NCBI RefSeq assembly: GCF_020216525.1
Contig: NZ_JAIWOY010000014.1
Coordinates: 1 to 64,000 of the forward strand
DNA length: 64,000 nt
DNA from: Nocardioides nematodiphilus
Lineage (GTDB): Bacteria > Actinomycetota > Actinomycetes > Propionibacteriales > Nocardioidaceae
Direction of reading: 5' to 3'
The translations under genes and the position numbers were made by a program. Position 1 is the first letter of the stretch. Each line of letters opens with the position of its first letter. The notes below the pieces were generated by a model, which was not told the DNA's origin, made no database searches, and saw only the letters and a list, made by a program, of their open reading frames with translations. Shown piece by piece: positions 7,961 to 16,509 of this stretch.

Positions 7961-9451
7961 ATGCATCGTTCCGACGAGGACGAGCTTGCCGCACTGGGCT
8001 ACAAATCTGAGTTCAAGCGGGACATGAGTCCGTGGGCGAACTTCTCGCTGGGGTTCACCTACCTCTCGCCCGTGGTGGGGATCTACACCATCTTCGCCTT
8101 CGCGCTCGCGACCGCCGGCCCGCCGATGATCTGGAGCCTGCTGATCGTGGGCCTGGGCCAGTTGCTGGTCGCTCTCGTCTTCAGCGAGGTCGTCGCGCAG
8201 TTCCCCGTCGCCGGCGGCGTCTATCCGTGGGCACGGCGCCTGTGGGGCAAGAAGTGGGCCTGGATGACCGGCTGGGTCTACCTGATCGCGCTGTTGTGCA
8301 CGATCGCCTCGGTCGTCTACGGCGCCGGGCCGTACGTCGCCACGGTGCTGGGCTTCCAGGCGAGCGTCACCAACGTCATCTGGTGCGCGCTGGCCCTGCT
8401 CGTGCTGGCGACCGTCATCAACTTCCTGGGCACCAAGGTGCTCGCCGCGGCGGCGATCATCGGCTTCACCGCCGAGATCATCGGCGCACTCGTCGTCGGC
8501 TTCTGGCTGATCGTGGTCCACCACCACCAGAACATCACGGCGATCTTCCATACCTTCGGCGCGCCGCACGACGGCAGCAGCTACACCAAGGCGTTCCTGG
8601 CCGCCGCCCTCATCGGCATCTACCAGTACTACGGCTTCGAGGCCTGCGGCGACGTCGCCGAGGAGGTCCCGAACCCGGGTCGCCTGATCCCGAAGGCGAT
8701 GCGTCGCACCATCTACATCGGCGGTGCCGCGGCGACGTTCGTCTGTCTCGCCTTCATCATGGCCGTGCCGGACATGGGCGCCGTCATCCGGGGCGAGGAC
8801 ACTGACCCGGTCACCACGGTCCTCCACGAGGGCTTCGGTGCCACCGGTGCGCGCATCGTGCTGTGCGTCGTGCTGATCTCGTTCCTCTCCTGCGCGATGT
8901 CGCTGCAGGCCGCCGCGAGCCGGCTGGCCTACTCCTACGGTCGTGACGACATGATCATGGGCAGCAGCCTGCTGAAGAGGTTCTCCCCGTCGAAGGCGGT
9001 GCCGCCGTACGCCCTGCTCCTGGCGGCGATCGTCCCGGCGATGATCGTGATCGGTTCGAAGGTCAGCACCGACGCGGTCACCAAGATCGTCAGCTTCGCC
9101 GCGCTCGGCATCTACATCGGCTTCCAGATGGTGGTGCTGGCCGCCCTGCGTGCCCGCCTCAAGGGCTGGGTGCCGTCCGGGCAGTACAGCCTCGGGCGGT
9201 GGGGCCTGATCGTGAACATCGGCGCCCTGGTGTACGGCGTGCTCGCCATCAGCAACATGGTCTGGTCGAGCCGCACGCCCGGCGCGCCCTGGTACGACGA
9301 CTGGATCGTCGGCGTCTCCGGTGTCGTCGTGGTCGGCGTCGGAGTCATCTACATGGCCCTGCACCGCAGCTACGGCCGCAGCGAGGCCCCGCACAACGAC
9401 GCGATCCCCGCCCCCGCGCTGCACCACGCGATCGTGGAGAACCTCGTCTGA
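7961..9451 (+). CDS. APC family amino acid/amine permease
   Basis: 496 aa with about 12 membrane segments. The consensus APC N-terminal block (NFSLGFTYLSPVVGIYTIF), ATAGPPMIWS, VVAQFPVAGGVYPWARR and the EVPNPGRLIPKAM loop are clear. The family imports amino acids, polyamines or related amines by cation symport. It is divergent from the GntR regulator of the amine operon and has its own terminator, so it is most likely the uptake system for that pathway. The substrate is inferred from neighbours. Confidence 0.9.
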   Translation: MHRSDEDELAALGYKSEFKRDMSPWANFSLGFTYLSPVVGIYTIFAFALATAGPPMIWSLLIVGLGQLLVALVFSEVVAQFPVAGGVYPWARRLWGKKWAWMTGWVYLIALLCTIASVVYGAGPYVATVLGFQASVTNVIWCALALLVLATVINFLGTKVLAAAAIIGFTAEIIGALVVGFWLIVVHHHQNITAIFHTFGAPHDGSSYTKAFLAAALIGIYQYYGFEACGDVAEEVPNPGRLIPKAMRRTIYIGGAAATFVCLAFIMAVPDMGAVIRGEDTDPVTTVLHEGFGATGARIVLCVVLISFLSCAMSLQAAASRLAYSYGRDDMIMGSSLLKRFSPSKAVPPYALLLAAIVPAMIVIGSKVSTDAVTKIVSFAALGIYIGFQMVVLAALRARLKGWVPSGQYSLGRWGLIVNIGALVYGVLAISNMVWSSRTPGAPWYDDWIVGVSGVVVVGVGVIYMALHRSYGRSEAPHNDAIPAPALHHAIVENLV

Positions 9452-9464
9452 TCCATCACGGACC

Positions 9465-9510
9465 ACGACAGCGGGTCCTGGCGCCGGTCGGCGTCGGGAC
9501 CCGCTGTCGT
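9465..9510 (+). terminator. strong hairpin downstream of the permease
   Basis: A perfect 14-bp inverted repeat (9465-9478 and 9497-9510) with an 18-nt loop begins 14 nt after the permease stop. No long T run follows, as is usual in high-GC actinobacteria. It separates the convergent permease and pilus operon and may act on both strands. Confidence 0.75.
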
Positions 9511-9519
9511 TGCGCCGGT

Positions 9520-9561
9520 GGGATGTCGGCGCCGGGATGTCGGCGCCGGGACGTCGGCGGC
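9520..9561. repeat. short tandem repeat, 14-bp unit
   Basis: GGGATGTCGGCGCC occurs twice head to tail (9520-9533, 9534-9547), followed by a diverged third copy. It lies in the convergent gap just before the pilD stop. It is probably neutral slippage, with no coding or obvious regulatory content. Confidence 0.6.
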
Positions 9562-9567
9562 GCGCGG

Positions 9568-10320
9568 TCAGAGGGCGAGCAGGGTCAGCAGGACCGCGCC
9601 GATCATGAACGGGCCGAACGGCACCGCCGTACGGCGTCCGGCGCGACCGAGGACCAGCAGCGCGATCCCGACTCCGGCGCCGAGGACGAACGCCAGGTAG
9701 CCGCCGAGGATCAGTGCCTCCCACGAGACGTACGCGAGCACCGCGCCGAGCAGGCCGGCGAGCTTCACGTCACCCCAGCCCATCGCGCCCGAGACCAGCG
9801 CGATCGCCGCGTAGATGGCTCCCAGGAGCAGCCCGCCGATGAGGGCCCGGGTGAGCGCGGGGGCGTCCCCCGCGAGGACGAGGAGGACCGCGAGCGCGGG
9901 GTACGACGGCAGCACGATCGCGTCCGGGAGCCGGCGCACGTCGAGGTCGATCAGGGTCAGCGCGACCCCGATCGCGGCCACGTACAGGAGCGCCGGCCAC
10001 AGCCGCGGCTGGTCGGGGAAGCGCAGCACGACCGCGGCGAAGAGCACCGCCGTACCGGCCTCGACGAGGGGGTAGCGCGCGCTGATCGGCATCCCGCAGT
10101 CGAAGCATCTCCCCCGCAGCGCCAGCCACCCGAGGACCGGCACGTTGTGCCTCGCCCGGATCCCGTGCGCACACCCCGGGCACGCCGAGCCGGGGCTGAC
10201 CACCGACAGCCCGGCCGGTACGCGGTGGACGACGACGTTGAGGAACGAGCCGACGCACAGCCCCAGCGCGCCCATCCAGGTCGCCCAGATCGCGGTGATC
10301 ATCGCCGGGTCGCCCCTCAT
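9568..10320 (-). CDS. pilD: type IV prepilin peptidase / N-methyltransferase
   Basis: 250 aa, multi-pass membrane protein. The cytoplasmic loop has the two CxxC pairs (CPGC and CFDC about 25 residues apart) and the catalytic Asp pair is visible in LTLIDLDVRRLPD and GWGDVKLAG. PilD cleaves the leader of the prepilins encoded upstream and methylates the new N-terminus. The ATG at 10320 overlaps the preceding stop (ATGA). A second ATG 18 nt downstream (MITAIWATW) is equally possible. Last gene of the pilus operon. Confidence 0.93.
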   Translation of the reverse strand: MRGDPAMITAIWATWMGALGLCVGSFLNVVVHRVPAGLSVVSPGSACPGCAHGIRARHNVPVLGWLALRGRCFDCGMPISARYPLVEAGTAVLFAAVVLRFPDQPRLWPALLYVAAIGVALTLIDLDVRRLPDAIVLPSYPALAVLLVLAGDAPALTRALIGGLLLGAIYAAIALVSGAMGWGDVKLAGLLGAVLAYVSWEALILGGYLAFVLGAGVGIALLVLGRAGRRTAVPFGPFMIGAVLLTLLAL

Positions 10321-12461
10321 CGGGAGTGGCTCCAGCTCAGGACGGTGACCTGTCTCGCGGGGGGCGCCGGGGAGCCGGAGGGGTCCCACAGCTGCACCCG
10401 CGCCGTCAGGGCGGGAGTGCCGCTCGGCGCACAGGTGGGGCTCGCCGCGCAGACGTAGACCTTGAGGTCCACGGTGCTGTTCTCGTACCCGTAGCCCGGT
10501 GAGTTGTCGGGGATCTGGAACACCGGGCCGTGATAGCTCGGGTTGCCGGTGTTGATGGTGAACTCGACCTGGCGCGCGACCACCCCGAACATGGCCACCT
10601 CGGCACTGAAGTTGCTCAGCGTGAGGTCGACGTCGCCGTACGGCGTGTACGTGGTGCCCTGCAGGTAGAGCCGGATCTTGTTGTTGCCGCTCGGGTCCAG
10701 GGCGAGGAGCTTGCACGGCGATGCGCCGCCCTGCACGCACGTGCCCGCCTCACCGCGCAGCACGGGGACGGCGTAGGTCAAGTCGAACGAGACGGCGTCG
10801 ACCGTCTCGCTGTTGCTCCCGTTGGTCTTGACGGTGCCGTTGTACGTCAGGCGCGCGCCCGCGTAGCCGTAGTCGTGAACCTGCTTCTGCAGGCTGTTGA
10901 AGACCGCCGGCACGGTGGTCAGGTCGATGTTGTCCGTCCCGCTGGTGGTCCTCGTCGGGAGCGTGAGGGGTGGTGTGGCCGCACTCGCACCCGTCACCTG
11001 CAGGGTGGCGGTGCTCGCGTTGGTGTCCACCTCCTTGTGCGTGACGTGGAGCGTCGCCCCGGTCAGCACGGAGCCCACCGGGATGCTGCCCACCGGTGCG
11101 AACCCGGACATCGTGAGCGTGCCGGTCTTGGTCCCGTTCCCGGTCGTCGCCCAGGTGGCCGCGACGCCGTCCGCGCTGCTCAGCGCCGCCGCGGTGACGT
11201 TCGTCCAGGTCCCCGCGCCGGACCCGGTCGGTGCCGGAGTCGCGCTCGTCTTGAGGGCGTTCGCGCTCGCCGCAGCCGGGGTCGTGCCGGACTTGAGCCC
11301 GTACAGCTCGATCGGGGGGCGGTCGGCGTGGTAGCTCGCGCACAGCTCCGTGTGGGCGCCCTGGCTGCCGCCACCGGCCAGGTAGAGGTGGCTGTTGTAG
11401 CCGAAGACGAACTGCACGCCGACGGCCGTCGTGCTGGTCACCGGGCTCTCGCAGGCACCGGGCATCGACGGGTTGTCCGGCGGCCGGGCCAAGACGTTGC
11501 CGGCCGCGTCGATGGGTGTGCCGCCGACGACGGAGACGCCTCGGGGGATGGTCCACTGATCGCTGCTCCCGGTGGGGAACAGGTTCGCGGGGCACACCGT
11601 GGCGCAGCCGTCGTTGTGGAAGTCGAAGTAGTACGCGCCGGGCTTGAACCACACCGTGGAGCAGCGGCTCGTCGCGGCGTTCATCGCGGCGGCGTCGTCG
11701 TAGTAGCCCGGAGTGAAGATCGCGAGGTAGCCCGCGGTGCACGTCGTCGGCGGGGTCTGGAGCGTCGGCACCGTCCCGCCGAGATCCGAGTCGTAGCCAT
11801 GGCAGGTCGCCGCCTGGGTGGCGACGCCGCAGTCGTTCGGATCCGGGAGGGTGGATCCGGAGTTGCAGTGCTTCGTGGCCGACGCCGTCACCGTGGTCTG
11901 GGTGCACGACCCGTTGGCCCAGACGTCGCCGGCGTCGAGGACCACCGGCCCCGTGATCGCACCGTTGGAGTAGACGCCGCCGTGCACGGCGAGGTTGCTC
12001 GCCGAGGCGATGTCGCCGTTGAGCGTGATGATCGCGAAGCCGGGGTGGTTCTTGTCGCTGATCGGCACCGGCGAGCCGTCCTGCCCGGTGCCGTGCTCGC
12101 CGGCGCACTGCACGTAGGCCGAGGTGTCCGTCGCTCCGGTCGAGCCGGGATAGAAGCCGTTCAACGACAGTCCGTCCGGGTCGCCCAGCGAGCTCAGCGT
12201 GTGGCCGAAGCACCCGAGGAGGGTGCCCGGGCTGTTGTCGAAGCCACCACTGGTGAATCCGTTGCCGGTGCGGAGATCGTTGATCGCGACATTGGCGGCC
12301 GCGTCGGCGGCGTACGAGGTGCCGGCGACCTGGCGCAGCGCTACCGTCGCCCGCAGGCTGCCGTCGCCACGGGTCAGGAGCGCCCCGACCACCAGCGCGA
12401 TCGTGGTGGTGATGATGAGCGCGAAGATCAGGACCGCGCCCTCGTCGTTCCTCGACCTCAT
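10317..12461 (-). CDS. large PilX-like pilus-associated protein
   Basis: 714 aa. The N-terminus MRSRNDEGAVLIFALIITTTIALVVGALLT is a PilX-N-like hydrophobic helix preceded by a short basic segment, with no classical G/FTLIE processing site. The remainder is a Thr/Ser/Gly-rich extracellular region with many Cys, beta-rich, including a jelly-roll-like block with TWTNVTAAALSSADGV and TLTMSGFAPVGSIPVGS near residues 410-470. It is translationally coupled on both sides (ATGA). It may be a tip or adhesion subunit. The large ectodomain is specific to this lineage and its ligand is unknown. Confidence 0.75.
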   Translation of the reverse strand: MRSRNDEGAVLIFALIITTTIALVVGALLTRGDGSLRATVALRQVAGTSYAADAAANVAINDLRTGNGFTSGGFDNSPGTLLGCFGHTLSSLGDPDGLSLNGFYPGSTGATDTSAYVQCAGEHGTGQDGSPVPISDKNHPGFAIITLNGDIASASNLAVHGGVYSNGAITGPVVLDAGDVWANGSCTQTTVTASATKHCNSGSTLPDPNDCGVATQAATCHGYDSDLGGTVPTLQTPPTTCTAGYLAIFTPGYYDDAAAMNAATSRCSTVWFKPGAYYFDFHNDGCATVCPANLFPTGSSDQWTIPRGVSVVGGTPIDAAGNVLARPPDNPSMPGACESPVTSTTAVGVQFVFGYNSHLYLAGGGSQGAHTELCASYHADRPPIELYGLKSGTTPAAASANALKTSATPAPTGSGAGTWTNVTAAALSSADGVAATWATTGNGTKTGTLTMSGFAPVGSIPVGSVLTGATLHVTHKEVDTNASTATLQVTGASAATPPLTLPTRTTSGTDNIDLTTVPAVFNSLQKQVHDYGYAGARLTYNGTVKTNGSNSETVDAVSFDLTYAVPVLRGEAGTCVQGGASPCKLLALDPSGNNKIRLYLQGTTYTPYGDVDLTLSNFSAEVAMFGVVARQVEFTINTGNPSYHGPVFQIPDNSPGYGYENSTVDLKVYVCAASPTCAPSGTPALTARVQLWDPSGSPAPPARQVTVLSWSHSR

Positions 12462-13120
12462 GTCTGCCTCCGCTCACCGGACAGGGTGGCTGTGTAGTTG
12501 GCGTTGTGCCCGTCGGGGTCGTTGGCGACGAGCGCCATGCTCACCTCGGTCGGCACGTTGTGGCCGGTGCCGGTGCAGGCCGTGGGACAGCTGGTCGTCG
12601 GCACGGCCAGCAGGTTGTCGGCGACGGTCAGCGTCGAGTCATGGCTCGCGCCGGTGCAGTGCACTCGCAGCAGCTCGTACCGGAGAGCGGTGCCGACGCC
12701 GTGAGCGACGGCGACGTACGTCACCGTGACCGTCGTGGGGTGGTCGGGATCGGCGACATCGTAGCTGCTCCAGGCGAGCGTGACGACCCTCGTGCCGGCG
12801 GGCAAGGAGCCCGCACACCCCGGGGTGACGCCAACCGACTGCTCCAGCGGGTACGAGTGCACCGTGTCGGCGTGGTCGTACGTCGTGGAGCGGACACCGA
12901 TGCTCGCCACGTCGCGCTGCCAGTACGCGGCCGCGAACTGCACGTCGTGCGACTCCGTCATCCGGGCCGCGGTGCTGATCGACGTCTTGAGGTACGCCAT
13001 CACCACGCCGGTCAGGGAGACGACGATGACGCCGACGATCGCGACGCAGACCACCAGCTCGATCAGGGTCACGCCGTCGTCGGCACCGCGAGCGCGCAGG
13101 CGCGCCGTCAGGCGGTGCAT
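12458..13120 (-). CDS. minor pseudopilin (PilW/PilJ-like)
   Basis: 220 aa with a type III signal: RGADDGVTLIELVVCVAIVGVIVVSLTGVV, with Gly before the V/T-L-I-E motif and the conserved Glu+5. The C-terminal domain has several Cys (CAGS, CTGA, CPTAC). The ATG MHRLTARLR was chosen. It overlaps the upstream pseudopilin stop by 13 bp, and a GTG 21 nt upstream is possible. It should be cleaved by the PilD encoded downstream and form part of the initiation complex. Confidence 0.85.
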   Translation of the reverse strand: MHRLTARLRARGADDGVTLIELVVCVAIVGVIVVSLTGVVMAYLKTSISTAARMTESHDVQFAAAYWQRDVASIGVRSTTYDHADTVHSYPLEQSVGVTPGCAGSLPAGTRVVTLAWSSYDVADPDHPTTVTVTYVAVAHGVGTALRYELLRVHCTGASHDSTLTVADNLLAVPTTSCPTACTGTGHNVPTEVSMALVANDPDGHNANYTATLSGERRQT

Positions 13121-13557
13121 GCCGCCACGCTCGGATCGCACGGCTTGCGGAGCAGGACGGTGAGCGACTCGGTAGCGCGTCCGTCGCTGCTGGCGACGTG
13201 CAACGTCACCCGCTGGATCCCCGGATCGGTCGTGCAGGTCGCCGCCGCACCTGTCGGTCCGACGCTCAACGCCTTGTCCTGCGACGCGGTGAAGCCGCTC
13301 GGCAGGGCGAGCGTCACCTTGGCGGTGTAGAAGTCGGCGCCCGCGCAGTCACGGTAGTGGTCGGCGCCGACATACTCCTGGATCGCTTCGGCGAAGCTGC
13401 GCACGTACGCACCGCCGGTGGTCTCCTTGCGATGCATGTCCGAGGCACGGGCGGAGAGCGCCAGACCGCCGGCGACCGCGACGCCGGCGAGGCCCAGGAT
13501 CACGACCGTCACCAGCACCTCGACCAGGGTCTCGCCGGCGTCGCTGCGGCCGGACAT
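13108..13557 (-). CDS. minor pseudopilin (PilV-like)
   Basis: 149 aa beginning MSGRSDAGETLVEVLVTVVILGLAG, a prepilin signal in which GETLVEVLV replaces GFTLIELLV. The region after the helix includes a Cys-bounded loop (CAGADFY to CTTDPG). It overlaps the pilC stop by ATGA. It is likely a low-abundance pilin that primes pilus assembly with the next gene product. Confidence 0.82.
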   Translation of the reverse strand: MSGRSDAGETLVEVLVTVVILGLAGVAVAGGLALSARASDMHRKETTGGAYVRSFAEAIQEYVGADHYRDCAGADFYTAKVTLALPSGFTASQDKALSVGPTGAAATCTTDPGIQRVTLHVASSDGRATESLTVLLRKPCDPSVAACTA

Positions 13558-14762
13558 CAGACATCCACCTGGTTGAAGATGCCGTACATCGCCGAGACCA
13601 GCGCGACGGCGACGAAGCCGACGATGAGGCCCATCAGGATGATCACGGCCGGCTCGAAGAGCGCGGTCAGCTTGGCGATCTTGTAGTCCAGCTCGGTCTC
13701 GTAGTAGTCGGCCGTGACCTTGAGCTGGGTCTCCAGGGAGCCCGTCTCCTCGCCGACGCGGAGCATCTGCGTGGCCGTGCCGGGGAAGAGGTTGGTCCGG
13801 GCCAGCGGCGTCGCGATCCCCTGCCCCTCGAGCATCTGCTCGGTGACGTCGCCGAGCCGACGCACGAAGACCCGGTTGCGCAGGGCGTCGGTGGTCACGT
13901 CGAGCGCATCGGTGAGGTTGACACCGGCCGCGACCATGGAGCCCAGCACCCGGCAGAACCGCTCCACGAGGGCGTACCGGATCGTCTCCCCCACCACCGG
14001 GATCCTCAGCAGCACCGCGTCCCGGCCGTAGCGGCCCTTCTCGAAGCGGGTCGCCACGACGTACGCCAGGACGACGACCGCGAGGCCGCCGAGCACCGCC
14101 CACCACCAGCTCTGCAGGAAGCCGGTCATGCCGAGCAGCATCCGCGTCGGCAGCGGAAGGGTGGCGTCCAGCGAGCTGAAGAACTCGCGGAACTTCGGCA
14201 GCACGTAGACCGCCAGCACCCCCACCGTCACGACCGACATCCCGGCCACGACCAGGGGGTATGCGGCGGCGGACTTGATCTTGCGGCGCGCGACGAGGTC
14301 GCGCTCGATGTAGTGCGAGAGCCGGGCGAGCACCTCGTCGAGCTCACCGGTCTGCTCGGCCGAGCGGACGATGCCGCGGTAGAAGGCCGGGAACACCTTC
14401 GGATAGGCGTCGAGGCAGTCGGAGAACCGATCGCCGGTGCGCAGCCCGTCCTCGATGCTGTTCATCATCCGGCGGATCGAGGAGTTCTGGCTCTCCTCGC
14501 CGATCGCGTGCACGGCGTCCAGGATCGGCAGGCCGGCGCGGAGGAACGCGGCGATCTGGCGCGACAGGTGCATGACCTCCTCACGCTTGATCCGCGGTCC
14601 GGAGAGCTCGTACTGCAGGAGGCTCTTCTTCTCGGTGACCCGCAGCTCGCGCAGGTCCCGGTCGTAGAGGGCGACCTCGGCGTCGTTGCGGCTGGCGGCG
14701 CGGTGGATCCCGCGCGTGGGCGCGCCCTGCAGCGTCACCCCGACGTAGGCGAACTTCGGCAT
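13557..14762 (-). CDS. pilC: type IV pilus inner membrane platform protein
   Basis: 401 aa with two GspF/T2SF domains (about residues 65-190 and 265-390) and hydrophobic segments near 170-190, 215-235 and 370-395. Conserved blocks include SRQIAAFLRAGLPILDAV, RSAEQTGELDEVL and VGEETGSLETQL. It anchors the PilB/PilT ATPases and pseudopilins in the cytoplasmic membrane. It starts 1 bp after the pilB stop. Confidence 0.95.
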   Translation of the reverse strand: MPKFAYVGVTLQGAPTRGIHRAASRNDAEVALYDRDLRELRVTEKKSLLQYELSGPRIKREEVMHLSRQIAAFLRAGLPILDAVHAIGEESQNSSIRRMMNSIEDGLRTGDRFSDCLDAYPKVFPAFYRGIVRSAEQTGELDEVLARLSHYIERDLVARRKIKSAAAYPLVVAGMSVVTVGVLAVYVLPKFREFFSSLDATLPLPTRMLLGMTGFLQSWWWAVLGGLAVVVLAYVVATRFEKGRYGRDAVLLRIPVVGETIRYALVERFCRVLGSMVAAGVNLTDALDVTTDALRNRVFVRRLGDVTEQMLEGQGIATPLARTNLFPGTATQMLRVGEETGSLETQLKVTADYYETELDYKIAKLTALFEPAVIILMGLIVGFVAVALVSAMYGIFNQVDV

Positions 14763-14763
14763 C

Positions 14764-16509
14764 TCAGACTCCTGCCACGTAGATCGAGCGCATCACTTCG
14801 GCGGCGGTGGTGATGCCCTCCGCGACCAGGCGCGCGCCCTGCTCCTGCAGCGTGCTCATCCCCTCGCAGCGAGCGAGCTTGCGCAGGCTGTCCTGCGGCG
14901 CGTGATCGACGATCAGCTCGCGCATCGCGTCGGTGATCACGAGCAGCTCGTAGACCCCGATCCGCTCGAGATAGCCGGTGCCGGAGCAGTAGTGGCACCC
15001 GGCACCGCGCCGGAAGCCGCCGATCGGCTGGGCGCCGCCGATGCTGCGCAGGAAGGCCAGTTCCTCGGCGGAGGGCACGTACGACTCCAGGCAGCTGGTG
15101 CAGCTGCGCCGGACCAGCCGCTGGGCCATCACCGCGCTCACCGAGGAGGCGATCAGGAACGCCTCGATGCCCATGTCGAGCAGGCGGTAGAGCGCCGAGA
15201 CGGCCTCGGTGGCGTGCAGCGAGGAGAGCACCAGGTGGCCCGTGAGGGCGCTCTGGACGGCGATGCGGGCGGTGTCGACATCGCGGATCTCGCCGACCAG
15301 GATCACGTCGGGGTCCTGGCGCAGGATCGACTTGAGACCGCCGGCGAAGGTCATGCCGGCCTGCTCGTTGATCTGGATCTGGTTGATCGAGTCGAAGGTG
15401 TATTCGACCGGGTCCTCGATGGTCATGATGTTGCGCTCGGGGGTGTCGAGCTCGCCGAGACTGGCGTACAGCGTGGTCGTCTTGCCGCCGCCGGTGGGAC
15501 CGGCGCAGACCACCATGCCGTACGGCTGGCGCAGCAGCGCGACGTACTTCTCCTCGGTCTCGGGGGCCATGCCGAGCTGCTTGGTGCGGAACAGCGGGCG
15601 GCTCTTGTCGAGCAGGCGCAGGACCAGCTTCTCGCCGCCGACGACGGCGGTGCTGGCGATCCGGATGTCGACCTCGCGCTGGTCGACCGTCATCGAGATC
15701 TGGCCGTCCTGAGGGCGGCGGCGCTCGACGATGTTCATGCCGGCGAGGATCTTCACGCGGCTGACCAGGGCCGGCCCGATCGAGCCGGGCAGGTCGAGGA
15801 CGTCGACCAGCGCCCCGTCGATGCGGTAGCGGACCCGGACCCGCTCGCCGGCCGGCTCGAGGTGGATGTCGGAGGCGCGGTCGTGCAGGCCCTGGGTGAT
15901 GATCTTCTGCACCACCTGGACCACCGGGGCGTCCTCGTTGACCTGCCCGGTGCTGCGCTGCTCGGACTCACGACGCAGCTCGTCGCGGGTCTCGAAGGCC
16001 TGGACGTGGCGGCCCACCTCGTCGGTGACGCGATACTCCGCGTCGAGGGCGCGCACGATCCCCTGGTGCGTGGCGACGAGCGCGTGCACCGGTCGGCCGA
16101 TCGCGGCCTGGACGAGAGCGACGTGCTCGGGCGAGGGGTCGACGACCGCGACCCGTACGCCCTGCTGGTCCACGGCGATCGGCACCGCCCGCAGTGCCCG
16201 GGCCTGCTCACGGCGGAGCAGCGCGAGCGCCTCGGGGGCGGGTGCGACCCGGCTGAGGTCGATCCGCTCCGCGCCGTAGTAGGCGGCGATGGTGGCGGTG
16301 AGCTCCTCGGTGGAGATGAGGCCGGCCGCGACCAGCCGTCCGGCGAGCGAGTCGCCGGGGGCGATGCTGCTGTGCCGCGTGTCCTCGAGCCTCTCGGCGG
16401 AGACCTTGCCGGCGGCGACGAGCAGCTGCTCGAGTCGGTCGTCGCCGAGCCGGTCGTCCGTCGTGAGCGGGAGCGCGACGTTCTCCTCGCGGGGCCTGAG
16501 CAGCCTCAT
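14764..16509 (-). CDS. pilB: type IV pilus assembly ATPase
   Basis: 581 aa. The N-terminal MshEN-like domain (about residues 20-150) is followed by the secretion ATPase: Walker A GPTGGGKTT near 340, Asp box IMTIEDPVEY, Walker B ILVGEIRD, His box LSSLHATEAV and the tetracysteine zinc site CTSC...CHYC near 490-530. It powers pilin polymerisation. It overlaps the pilT stop by ATGA. Confidence 0.95.
   Translation of the reverse strand: MRLLRPREENVALPLTTDDRLGDDRLEQLLVAAGKVSAERLEDTRHSSIAPGDSLAGRLVAAGLISTEELTATIAAYYGAERIDLSRVAPAPEALALLRREQARALRAVPIAVDQQGVRVAVVDPSPEHVALVQAAIGRPVHALVATHQGIVRALDAEYRVTDEVGRHVQAFETRDELRRESEQRSTGQVNEDAPVVQVVQKIITQGLHDRASDIHLEPAGERVRVRYRIDGALVDVLDLPGSIGPALVSRVKILAGMNIVERRRPQDGQISMTVDQREVDIRIASTAVVGGEKLVLRLLDKSRPLFRTKQLGMAPETEEKYVALLRQPYGMVVCAGPTGGGKTTTLYASLGELDTPERNIMTIEDPVEYTFDSINQIQINEQAGMTFAGGLKSILRQDPDVILVGEIRDVDTARIAVQSALTGHLVLSSLHATEAVSALYRLLDMGIEAFLIASSVSAVMAQRLVRRSCTSCLESYVPSAEELAFLRSIGGAQPIGGFRRGAGCHYCSGTGYLERIGVYELLVITDAMRELIVDHAPQDSLRKLARCEGMSTLQEQGARLVAEGITTAAEVMRSIYVAGV

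Noticed and set aside
10530..12497. 655-codon plus-strand open frame
   Set aside because: It is the GC-rich antisense shadow of the PilX-like gene. It has Arg/Gly/Val-rich composition and no domain.
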